Source of the DNA: Anthopleura xanthogrammica
Taxonomy: Eukaryota; Cnidaria; Anthozoa; Actiniaria; Actiniidae
Assembly: GCA_964019055.1 (NCBI GenBank)
Contig: OZ025210.1
Coordinates: 6,157,547 to 6,221,546 of the forward strand
Direction: 5' to 3'
DNA length: 64,000 bases
How positions within the stretch are numbered: position 1 is the stretch's first letter; each line of letters starts with the position of its first letter. Under the pieces are notes generated by a model, which saw only the letters and a list, made by a program, of their open reading frames with translations, did not search any database and was not told the DNA's origin. This document shows positions 12,884 through 22,914 of the stretch, piece by piece. The translations under genes were made by a program, and so were the position numbers.

Positions 12884-12903
12884 CATCGTCATTATTATTA
12901 TTA

Positions 12904-12950
<47 letters not shown>

Positions 12951-13366
12951 TCATTTGCCCTTCTCCGCTCTGCTCTATTATGCCTCAGAGGCACTAGAGT
13001 AAAAAGAAGAACTCATGACATTTATAACACAGATTTTTCTATTGACAATGCCATCGCTAATTTTAATTAGATTTTTAATTTTTCTTTGTATGTGCATATT
13101 TTATTGATATTTTGTACCTACATTGCTATATTCCTAATTTAATATTTGAACTCAGTTTTTTTCTTTACCTTAATAATACTTTTAATACTTTAGATTTTAA
13201 ATACATATAACTTTGTAAATAGTCATAGCAAAATTTTTATAGCATTTTTTGTAATTTTCATTATTATTATTATTATTATTGGATGTGAAATAAAGATTAT
13301 TAATAAAAAAAAAATAAAAAAAAAATAAAATAAAATTATTATTATTATTATTATTATCATCATTAT
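12884..13366. repeat. ATT microsatellites (12890-12952, 13258-13280, 13336-13365)
   Basis: Three ATT trinucleotide runs in AT-rich DNA, the first about 20 units long. A short A-rich stretch with AATAAA-like words separates the last two. No gene seen. Confidence 0.9.
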
Positions 13367-13496
13367 TAACATAGTTATTTTTAACACTAATTGATCTATC
13401 CAGCAGTTATATGATGCCTAAAAGAGATTGTCACTCATTATCTTGGACAATTCTATTCTGTTTCTTTTTCTTGGGAATTTCCTCTATGGGTTTGTT

Positions 13497-13790
13497 CTTC
13501 TTGTTCTTGTTCTTCTCTTTTTCCTCTTTTTTCTTCTTCTTCGTTTTCTTCTTCGTTTTCTTCTTCGTTTTCTTCTTCGTTTTCTTCTTCGTTTTCTTCT
13601 TCGTTTTCTTCATCGTTTGCTTCTTCGTTTGCTTCTTCGTTTTCTTTTTCGTTTTTTTCTTCGTTTTCTTCTTCGTTTTCTTCTTTTTCTCCCACTTTTT
13701 CTTCTTCTTCTTCTTCTTTCTCTCCTCTTTCTTTTTCTCTTCCTTTTTCTTCATTTTCTTCTCCTTCTTTTTCTTCTTCTTCGTCACTTC
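13497..13790. repeat. Polypyrimidine tract with a TTC-based ~15-bp repeat
   Basis: Units of TTCTTCGTTTTC repeat about a dozen times inside nearly pure pyrimidine. All frames are open because the motif lacks stop codons, giving Phe-, Leu-, Lys- or Glu-rich ghosts. Confidence 0.9.
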
Positions 13791-13866
13791 CCTCATTGTC
13801 AGTGGCTTCATTTGCCTGTTTTGTTGGACGGTAGAAATTCATTGTGATTATATATCAAGGCCATAG

Positions 13867-14385
13867 TTCGTTCGTTCGTTCGTTCGTTCGTTCGTTCGTT
13901 CGTTCGTTCGTTCGTTCGTTCGTTCGTTCGTTCGTTCGTTCGTTCGTTCGTTCGTTCGTTCGTTCGTTCGTTCGTTCGTTCGTTCGTTCGTTCGTTCGTT
14001 CGTTCGTTCGTTCGTTCGTTCGTTCGTTCGTTCGTTCGTTCGTTCGTTCGTTCGTTCGTTCGTTCGTTCGTTCGTTCGTTCGTTCGTTCGTTCGTTCGTT
14101 CGTTCGTTCGTTCGTTCGTTCGTTCGTTCGTTCGTTCGTTCGTTCGTTCGTTCGTTCGTTCGTTCGTTCGTTCGTTCGTTCGTTCGTTCGTTCGTTCGTT
14201 CGTTCGTTCGTTCGTTCGTTCGTTCGTTCGTTCGTTCGTTCGTTCGTTCGTTCGTTCGTTCGTTCGTTCGTTCGTTCGTTCGTTCGTTCGTTCGTTCGTT
14301 CGTTCGTTCGTTCGTTCGTTCGTTCGTTCGTTCGTTCGTTCGTTCGTTCGTTCGTTCGTTCGTTCGTTCGTTCGTTCGTTCGTTC
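13867..14385. repeat. (TTCG)n array, about 130 uninterrupted units
   Basis: 519 bp of perfect TTCG by eye, with a CpG every four bases, ending directly beside the TIR element at 14398. Encodes FVRS and ERTN ghosts on the two strands. Confidence 0.98.
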
Positions 14386-14397
14386 AGTTGTACTGAT

Positions 14398-15446
14398 TAG
14401 TGACACGGGTGAAAAACGCACTGCGCATGCTCGGAAGTTCGGCAGAAAATTCATAGACGAGTCGAGTTTACTACGAAGAAAACCATTGGGGATTTTGATG
14501 TCTTATATTATGCAAATTTCTCTCATACCATTTAACCAGGGAAAGAAAACAACTAAAGTAATGTGTCAGGAAAATATAAGCACTAACTTTACTACGAACG
14601 TCCTTAAGGCAATGGGCTCGCGCAAATTTAACCGATAGATTTTCCTATAATTTTGCATATAGATAGTTTTTGAGATGGACAAAACAGAACAACAACAAAA
14701 ATCGGGGGTCATCGACATAGATTTTGCGCTATGTTAGCTTGAACACGGCACTCCCCAGCGAGTCTAGAACGAAAACAACGCTTCTCAAAGTATTACGTCT
14801 AGTTTAATTCTGGTGGCTGCAATATGAAAAACAGAGGCTTTCAGAGGTACTAAAGTAAATAAACTTCCTTGAAAAACAGTTTAATGTCACAAAGTTCAGG
14901 AAAAATGCTAAGTTTTGACATTTCCAACTTGAAAAACAGTGGAAATTACGTGCCAATGTCAAGTCTTTTTTAGATGATGTTTCACGATTTTCTCGAAAAC
15001 AAACCGATAGATTTTTTTTTTTTTCGATATGTACTAGCTTTAGTTAAAAGACATCGAATTCAGGAAAAAATTGTATAGGTCACCGTATTCATTTACAAGA
15101 TATAAGTCGTAAAGCAACGCAAAATGAAGAGCGACAAACGGAAAGCACACAGGTAGCCCAATCCATGGGTTTTGTCGCGCATGCCTCGAGTCATCGAACA
15201 TACACAAAATGACTGCCATGCGACTAATTGTCAAGTTATATAAATACAGTGTATTGTTTCACATTTTGGTCAATATATTATACAATTCTAAATAATAATA
15301 AAAATGCGCAGAAAGATGCGCACGAGTGCGCGAGCCCATTGCCTTAAGTTTAGAGATTTACTAAACGCCGGTAAATCTCCAATGGTTTTCTTTGTAAACA
15401 CGACGAACTTCCGAGCATGCGCAGTGCGTTTTTCACTCGTGTCCTG
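14398..15446. mobile_element. ~1.05-kb TIR element without a coding frame
   Basis: The left end GACACGGGTGAAAAACGCAC and next bases TGCGCATGCTCGGAAGTTCG are mirrored at 15397-15446 with a few changes. A second inverted pair (CTTAAGGCAATGGGCTCGCG at 14602 and its mirror near 15333) lies further in. No transposase is recognisable, so it is non-autonomous. Confidence 0.8.
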
Positions 15447-16038
15447 ATTAGTAGTGATTTGATCTTACATGTTCAGCGTTTTCTTCGTCCAGTGGATTCG
15501 ATTCATCACCAGAAGACATATTTTTTTGTTCACCTGTTTTAAGTTAAAATGGGATTTAAACAAGCCGGGATAAGAAGCAATAATCATAGGACATTGTTTC
15601 TATGTAACATTAAGCAACTTCTTAAGCGCAAGTTAAGAATATATATATAACAGTACAAAAAAATTACCTGACAAACCGTTACTTGCAGACTCCACATCAG
15701 ACGATGATAGCTGTATATCAATGAAAAACCTTTTAGCGGGAAATGCACGTTGCGATTTGTTGGCCCGATTCATCATTCCGACACCATTAAGAAGCAAATC
15801 GTGGGTGTAGTTTAGAGCCCGATTCAAGCCCGATCCGAAAAAAATTGAATCGAAAATTGAAAAAATTAAATCTGTAGCACTGTCACAGATTTTTTCATGT
15901 AGGTCCGATTTTTCAAATTAAATAGGGCTTGAATTGGGCTCTCTGAACTTACGCGCACGATTTGCTTCCCGACATATTCTGGCGAAGAATTGGACCGACA
16001 ATCCCAGGGCCTTTATAGATGTAGATGAGCATTTGCAC

Positions 16039-16389
16039 AATCCACCTTTTCGGCGATAGGCCTTCACGTGGTGAATAGTGACTGTTACGGTCACCAAAAA
16101 GTTCGGACATTTCGTTGTTGAATTGCCATACGATCGTACTAACTTTTGTACAGTTTATTGACTTGAATTGTTTATTCTGTTACGTCAAAATTTTAGCTAA
16201 ACTATCTAAATAATTTATTTTTGAAGAATTTTAGCTAAAGTTTTGAGAACAGAATAAACAATTCAAGTCGATAAATTGTATAAAAGTCAGCACGATCGTA
16301 TGGCAATTCAACAACAACTGAATGTCCGAAATTTTTGGTGACCGTAACAGTTTTCACCACGTGAAAGCCTTTCACCGAAAAGGTGGATT
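16039..16389. mobile_element. 351-bp long-arm inverted-repeat element
   Basis: AATCCACCTTTTCGG and its mirror form the ends. Arms of about 165 bp share GTTACGGTCACC, ATTGCCATACGATCGT and AACAATTCAAGT. Little unpaired centre remains. Confidence 0.85.
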
Positions 16390-16774
16390 GAATGATACAC
16401 ACAATACAAAAAAGCTAAGTTCTAAGCATACATTATTTGGTGGGATGTCTAGAATCATGGGGTCTGTTGACCGGTCAACATCAGTTCATTTACCGTGTAT
16501 ATCCTCCAACGTGTCATCGCGTTATTACAACCAAGACAAGATGACCAATTTCTAGAACTTAGTCCAGTTGAAGGATAATAAATTGATCTTTGAGTGGCTC
16601 CCACTTTGTTGCCACAGTTTGTAGAACAAAAATATCTAGGTATTATCCTGTGGAAGAAAAAAAAGAAGCCAAGGTGTTTTTTTTCTTCAATAGGACATTT
16701 CTTTGTTATTCTCAACTTTGACATTACCCAAAATACATTGCGGTTTTAGGGGTAAACCGGTCAAAACTTGTCAT

Positions 16775-16842
16775 AAGACTAAACCCTGTTCAATCGAAAG
16801 TACGCTATAGATAAACCCTGTTCAATCGAAAGTACGCTATAG
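16775..16842. repeat. ~32-bp tandem duplication
   Basis: ACCCTGTTCAATCGAAAGTA followed by CGCTATAGA occurs twice in direct succession. Confidence 0.9.
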
Positions 16843-16973
16843 ACCCCTTGCACCTGACGTCAGAGCAGCTCAATTTCGAGCACAAAACAAAAGAGTTTTA
16901 AAATCCTGAGAATTGGAACTTATTGTTTTGTCCTCCAAATTGAGCTGCATTCCGACGTACTACAAGGGGTATA
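16839..16973. mobile_element. TAGACCCCTTGCA MITE, copy 1
   Basis: TATAGACCCCTTGCACCTGA to TACTACAAGGGGTATA. The arms hold GACGTCAGAGCAGCTCAATT and its mirror through AATTGAGCTGC. Same family as copies at 23183, 29935, 43282, 55815, 61572 and 62810. Confidence 0.85.
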
Positions 16974-17236
16974 TTCTTTGGGTGCAACCACGTGATTCAA
17001 AATCCCTTGAGATATAAATAACAATGAAACAGCCGCCATTTTGGTTGATATAACAAGAGAAGCTAATGAGGAATGCTTTGTATAGTCAACCAACACGGCT
17101 AGTGACGTAACATGCACCCCAAGAATGTAAAATACTGATAATCAGTTCCTTCTGATGTTATTTTACCACATTCAGAACATGTTATCTTTGGTCAAGCTTA
17201 TAGAAGTTTTCAGGACAAGTTTTTTTGCATTTATAC

Positions 17237-19501
17237 TTACTCGTAACTGAGATTCGTTCCCGAAATAGGGTGTAGTTCCCATAGTACAGGACGGTCTTTG
17301 GCGACAGTAACAGTAAGGGTTCCATTCCAAAGTTCATAGGACAAACTTTCATCACATCTCCTATCTCCGGGACAAAACTGCTTGTTGAAAATGCTGTAAA
17401 GGTTGTTGCCGTGGGAGAGGATTTTCCAAGCACAGCCGCGGTGGTTCGGGTTTTGGCCAAATACGTGCTTGTGATCTGGGGCAGGTCCAACAAACCAGTC
17501 ATATTTGACTCTGTTATGACTAATGCAATAGCGAGCAGCCGGAAAGTCATTTGGTCGTGGGATCTTGAGTATGGATTCCATGTACGCATTTGTGATGGGG
17601 TAATCCCGTCCATCAAAATACACCATGAGCTTGTTACGTTTAGAAGGGTCGTGCAAAAAAGTAAGCATTCTTCTGGTTCTATTTCGTGCTTTCATTATAT
17701 ATTTAGGAAATTTACGAAACGCGTATTGGTGCCATTGAACTCCGTCATTTGGCAAATAGGAAATATAACGTATGATAATAATCTCCCAGACACTCATTAT
17801 TTTGGAGTAAAGCTCTATGGATCGAAAGCAGACTTTTCTCTCACTTATCGTGTTTCGTGTACTTATTTCGTCTATTTTTTGTCCGAGTTTTTTCAAAACA
17901 GGTTCATTATTGTCAATTAAGTGACGAGTTTGATGATGATATTTGCTGCGTGAACTTCGATATTTGGTATACCTTCTGTCGGTCAATTGATCAAGTAAGC
18001 TTAGAGCTCTAACGATTTCTGATGTGATATTTGTAATCTCGGTTTTAATCGATTGATCAAAGGCTTGCATGTAAGGCTTCGCTTTCTCAATCTCGCTATT
18101 GATTAAACTCCCGGCAGTTTCATTAACTCTTAGGGACATTCCAAACAAAGGGAAAAAACTTGAAAAGAAAAGAGTGAGGTCAGTAACAATCACTCCTGAG
18201 GACATCCAACCAAAAGTGTCCAACGTTGCAACAAGTTTCAAAAGTCCACGAAAAGCGCTGTCCCCTCCATTGGCAATAAGAGCGACGTAGGGTCTGGCCT
18301 TAGCTATTGCAGCCATTCTTTCTTGTGAGCTCGTTTTCGAGGTGCCATAAAAGTAAGCAATAAGTAAGTTTGGTCGTGAGGTGGCACTGAACTTGAAATT
18401 TTTTTCCAAAAAGGCTTGGAAGGGCGAAGGAGCTGTTATTAAGAAGGGGGAAAAAGGTATATACATTACACCCCTCGACTGCTTGATAGTGTCCTTCACG
18501 ATTCCCTGTGCCATCTTGAACAATAGTCATGCCTTTGCATCGAAGCAAGATTGAGCTCAGTTGAAATGATAGAGACATGTGAATAATTGACCGAGGTGTT
18601 AAAAAAGGTCTCTATCATTGCAAGATCACTGTTCGTCTCGGCTACTTTTTTAAGATGGCGCAGGTGACTGTGAAGGGGACTATTAGGGATGACCGCTGAA
18701 TTTTTCTAATTACTGAAAATAAAATAAATGAATAATATAATAATGATGATGGATTTGATGAGGATGGTGGTAGTGATAATAATAATAATGATGAGGATGG
18801 TGGTGGTGATAATTATGATGAGGATGATGAGGATGGTGGTAGTGGTGATAATTATGATGAGGATGATGAGGATGCATGGTGGTAGTGGTGATAATTATGA
18901 TGAGGATGGTGGTGGTGGTGGTGGTGATAAGTAATTATGTTGATGATGATGATGGTGGTGGTGGTGATAATTATTATGATGATGATGATATGATGATGAT
19001 AACGATGATGATAATAATAATAATGATGATGATATGGCGGGTGATGATGATATGATATGATGATATTGAGATGATGATGATGATGACGATATGGGGAGTG
19101 ATGATGATATGATATGATGATGGTGATAATTATGTTGATGATGATATATGATATGATGATGATGATATGATGATGGTATGATAATGATGATGATATTGGT
19201 GGTGATGCTGAAAAATAAGACAAATTTTAATTTCTAAATAAATGTTTTTTCAACGCTCCAATATATTCATCAGCTAGAGTACTTACTTCCTGCGCTTCTA
19301 CTATGATTTGTAAAACCAGTTCTTTTGGTTGCCAGCTTCTTTGTTTTTGGCACGAAACCTTGAAATCATAATGTCCGACAAGGCAATAATGTTTTAGCAA
19401 TAATTTTTTTTGAGCTTTTTTGTTAAAATCTGATAATTGAAGTATTTACCGTGAATTCCGATTGCTACAGCCAACAACAAAACTAGATAAACAATCTTCA
19501 T
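17237..19501 (-). CDS. Secreted protein resembling the cnidarian (jellyfish-type) pore-forming toxin family, three exons
   Basis: Exons on the minus strand are 19501-19450, 19358-19287 and 18432-17237; junction phases 1 and 1 agree and the total is 439 codons before TAA. Exon 1 encodes a signal peptide of about 18 residues (a basic Lys, then a Leu/Val core). Exon 2 has a KR that could be a propeptide cleavage site. Exon 3 begins with a helical half containing a glycine/hydrophobic stretch followed by an amphipathic Glu/Lys helix region, then a Cys-containing C-terminal half (about five Cys) with WKILSHGNNLYSIFNKQFC, which looks beta-rich. Total length, secretion and helical N-half match the CaTX/CrTX/CfTX type of cnidarian toxins, but this is judged by general form only. 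The stop overlaps a GTAAGT donor-like site, so a further 3' exon is possible. Intron 2 holds a GAT microsatellite and a MITE. The reading frame looks intact. Confidence 0.55.
18484..18684. mobile_element. ~200-bp TIR element inside intron 2 of the toxin-like gene
   Basis: GATAGTGTCCTTCACGATTC at the left mirrors GACTGTGAAGGGGACTATTA at the right. It is homologous to 33061-33280. It lies about 50 bp beyond the exon 3 acceptor, and a methionine inside it gives a misleading N-terminal extension to the exon 3 frame. Confidence 0.85.
18735..19205. repeat. GAT/GGT-rich microsatellite tract
   Basis: About 470 bp of imperfect GAT and GGT trinucleotides with ATAATTATGATGAGGATG sub-repeats. Entirely within intron 2 of the toxin-like gene. 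Confidence 0.95.
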
Positions 19502-19583
19502 CCTTGATGGCTATAAGTAAACAATAAAAAGAAGATAAGACAAAGAACCAGAATGATAAATATAAAATTCAAAAATTGCAGTT

Positions 19584-19950
19584 TTACAGCGCTAGTCTTC
19601 ATATTTCTGCGACCGTGGAGACGTCGGAGTGTATCTTACGCTTGCGCACGCAGTCTCTTACAATGCGAATCGAAAAACCGTGAGCACCAAAACCGACTCC
19701 AGGCGTCTCGCTTTTTGGCTCCCGTTTATTAAAATTACTACAGTACGAGCCAAGTTCAAACCGATCGAGCGATTAAAAAATTCCACGACTCAACAGCCAT
19801 TTTCACAGCATTTTCACGTGAAAAATGACTGTGGAGGCGTTAGAATTTCTTTATCGCTTGACCGGAATGGCTCGGCCTGTTGTAAGCATGATTCACGGGA
19901 TCCAAATCGGTAGGAATCGGTAGGTCGCAGAAATATGAAAAGCGCTGTAA
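19584..19950. mobile_element. 367-bp TIR element, ends TTACAGCGCT
   Basis: TTACAGCGCT, then TTCATATTTCTGCGACC, is mirrored by GGTCGCAGAAATATGAA, then AGCGCTGTAA. No coding frame beyond a short ghost. Confidence 0.8.
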
Positions 19951-19983
19951 TCTTACTTCCTAAAAATGTAAAATGTAATTGGG

Positions 19984-20235
19984 AAGCACGGGTGGTTTGC
20001 GCTGCTAATTAATGCTACGCCTCTCACCGGGTTCGATTGCAGGGCTCGGTGTCGTATGGGACTAGATTTGATTGCTAGTTGTTTCCTGTGCTTTGAGGGT
20101 TTTTATCCGAGCTCTCCGCCCGCTTACCTCCTTCCTTAAAAATCAACTTCTAAATTCCAATTCGATCTTTGGGGCTTTCACCTAGTTGGAGCCTAGCTCT
20201 GTTGTGATTGTCCCACGCTGTGATACGACAGCCAA
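19984..20235 (+). mobile_element. tRNA-derived SINE, full-length-like copy
   Basis: A B-box GGTTCGATTGC lies in CTCACCGGGTTCGATTGCAG, followed by GCTCGGTGTCGTATG, a pyrimidine-rich TCCTGTGCTTTGAGGGTTTT and the conserved tail TTCTAAATTCCAATTCGATC. Related copies lie at 45618 (+) and 55010-55186 (-). Confidence 0.75.
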
Positions 20236-20439
20236 ATCTAATATATTCTTTTTTAGATACTCACTTGTGATCTAGGGTTTTTAAATCTTGTTAAAAGAAT
20301 ATGGTTTTAAACATAAGAATCGTAAATAAGGGCAATAATATTTCTTACCAAAGTTCGCTACTGATCTCGATGCTCATCAGTTGCTGCAAAGAATATGAAA
20401 TAGTGTATCAATGACTGAAATCATCTGTTAGGCAGACTG

Positions 20440-21146
20440 TTTAACTGGTACCAGTAAGACATGAGAACTGCACCACGATCACGTCATGTACAATACCCAC
20501 TTCTGACCATGACCGTATCACTGGTACCAGTAAGACATGAGAACTGCACCATATGTAATATTAATATTACACTGTAACAACGATCACGTGATGTACAATA
20601 CCTACTTCTGACCATGACCGTATCACTGGTACCAGTAAGACATGAGAACTGCACCATATGTAATATTAATAATATTACACTGTAACAACGATCACGTGAT
20701 GTACAATACCTACTTCTAGCCATGACCGTATCACTGGTACCAGTAAGACATGAGAACTGCACCATATGTAATATTAATAATATTACACTGTAACAACGAT
20801 CACGTGATGTACAATACCTACTTCTGACTATGATCGTATAACTGGTACCAGTAAGACATGAGAACTGCACCATATGTAATATTAATGATATTACACTGTA
20901 ACAACGATCACGTGATGTACAATACCTACTTCTAGCCATGACCGTATCACTGGTACCAGTAAGACATGAGAACTGCACCATATGTAATATTAATAATATT
21001 ACACTGTAACAACGATCACGTGATGTACAATACCTACTTCTGACTATGATCGTATCACTGGTACCAGTAAGACATGAGAACTGCACCATATGTAATATTA
21101 AGGATATTACACTGTAACAACGATCACATGGCCGCCAGAACTCCAA
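20440..21146. repeat. ~108-bp tandem array, six to seven units
   Basis: Each unit has TGGTACCAGTAAGACATGAG, CATATGTAATATTAAT and ACGATCACGTGATGTACAAT. Unit lengths are about 105 to 111 bp. Their divisibility by three leaves one frame open across the array (220 codons on the minus strand), which I do not consider a gene. Confidence 0.9.
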
Positions 21147-21665
21147 TTAAATCATATTAAATTATATAAAATAAATAATAAAATAAATAAAGGTATTATT
21201 ATGAAATTAATTCGATGAAAAATCCATGAATTGCTTCAAAATAGATATCAAGAATTTGACGTACAGAGTTTTTAGCACAGACTTTTAAAATACCAAGCTT
21301 GTAATATTAGGGATCGCTCAGGGGGAGGGGCTGGTAGGGCTATCCCTACCACTTTTTCCCTTTTTCCCATACTAGTCTCTTATATTTTCCAATCTTAGCC
21401 CCACCACTTCTTCCACATACTAGTCTCTTATATATAGCCCCACCACTTTTTAGGTTACTACGCCGTCCCTGAATATCTATTGCTTCGGGTTGGTGTCACA
21501 TCGGCCAAACACAACACATCAACTCGATATCTTTACTTGAGAGCTTTAAATCCGTTAAATCGCACAGAACCGCTAGGGAAACACTCAAAAATATTAACTG
21601 AAATGAAACTTGTATAATAAACTTATATGTAATATACAGTATATAATGAATTTTACACAAAAAGA

Positions 21666-22846
21666 ACCAGAGTGAAGCTGGTGTCAGATTTTTGAGTCAG
21701 ATTTTTGAGTCAGATTTTTGGATCTGTTGTCAGATTTTTTCCGGGGGGCGTTACATCAGTTGATTTACAAAGTGCTCTATATTCGAAGTAAAGTCTCGAT
21801 TCAAGATAAAACCTTTACAACGCTTTAGATATAAAACAGTCCTTGAAAATGGTGGTCTTTGGACATCGAAGCAATCACTTAAAAGAAAATAAAGTGCGGT
21901 TTCAGATTTTTTGGAGCTGTGTTATCTACTATCATGATCAACGGGACTTCGTGCCACGAATACTTTAGTAGTACTGCTTCCAACTATCAGGTTACAGCCC
22001 TTTTAATTCAACATAAATATACTTTGAACTATCTATAGTGAGAAAGAAATAACTATGTACAAACGTTGAGATAGTATACTCATCAGTTACGTTATATAGA
22101 ACAAATCCACGAGCCCGTATAGAGCAGTTTTTAAGCAAGCTGGATTAACTGGGTAACAAGACACCGTAACAATGAAAATACAATATTCGATAGTTCACAC
22201 GCTATTCCTTTATTAAGGTAATCTGCCAGAGGTTACCTTATTTACGGTCCTTAGCGTTATCAATATCAAAACTGAAGTACCTACACAATTATACAAGTAC
22301 AAAGAAATATCCCTGGGTGCAGTCAGATTTTTTGTGTCACGTACGTCGCTTACAGTGAATCATGTTACAGCACATGGCTCGTTCATCAAATTCCCTTCCA
22401 AGCAAAGATATTTTTAAAGATTTTTACAGTTCTCAGCAAACACCAGTTCTACGTGATATCCTAGCAAGCATTTGCTAAATAATATCTTCGCGCACAAAGA
22501 AATATAACTTGCTGTCAGATTTTTGCGTCAGATTTTTTGTGTCACGTCGCTTACAGTGAATCATGTTACAGCACATGGCTCTTTCATCGAATTCCCTTCC
22601 AAGCAGAGATATTTTTAGGGATTTTTACAGCTCTCAGCAAACACCAGTTCTACGTGATATTCACGCAAGCATTTGCTAAATAATATCTTCGCGCACAAAG
22701 GTTTTATCTAGATTCGAGACATTGCTAAGAATACAGAGCACTTTGTAAATCAACTGATGTAACGCCCCCCGGAAAAAATCTGACAACAGATCCAAAAATC
22801 TGACTCAAAAATCTGACTCAAAAATCTGACACCAGCTTCACTCTGG
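21666..22846. mobile_element. 1.18-kb TIR element with GTCAGATTTTT-repeat ends
   Basis: The left end CCAGAGTGAAGCTGGTGTCA is followed by several GTCAGATTTTTGA repeats and CCGGGGGGCGTTACATCAGT. About 115 bp of this is mirrored at the right end (22730-22846). Inside, ~165 bp is tandemly duplicated (22330-22500 and 22513-22690), each copy starting near GTCGCTTACAGTGAATCATG. There is no transposase frame. The right end touches the putative AFMID TATA box. Confidence 0.85.
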
Positions 22847-22855
22847 TATAAAAAG
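22847..22855 (+). promoter_or_regulatory. Putative TATA box of AFMID
   Basis: TATAAAAAG begins on the base after the right end of the 1.18-kb TIR element. It is 68 bases before the proposed AFMID ATG, which would put transcription start near 22877 and leave a short 5' leader of about 35-40 bases. Confidence 0.4.
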
Positions 22856-22914
22856 ACGACCTCAAACTAACTAAGCACTTGCGTGACGGATCCAGACTAA
22901 AAAAGACTGTGTCG

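Noticed and set aside
13411..13866. Phe-, Leu-, Lys- and Glu-rich proteins
   Set aside because: Four overlapping frames on both strands over one polypyrimidine repeat, so composition rather than coding.
13844..14638. FVRS and ERTN repeat proteins
   Set aside because: They arise from the (TTCG)n array in both directions; no domain, no splice or promoter context.
17411..17920. 169-aa plus-strand frame opposite the toxin-like exon
   Set aside because: Antisense shadow of the coding exon; no resemblance of its own.
18432..18523. N-terminal extension of the toxin-like exon 3 frame from ATG at 18523
   Set aside because: The upstream part is the arm of a MITE also found at 33061-33280. A phase-matched acceptor at 18433-18434 joins the exon to a signal-peptide exon.
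20484..21146. 220-aa repeat protein (DRCYSVISLILHMVQFSCLT units)
   Set aside because: Tandem DNA repeat with period divisible by three. No conserved family, no start context, and the repeat edges do not match protein edges.
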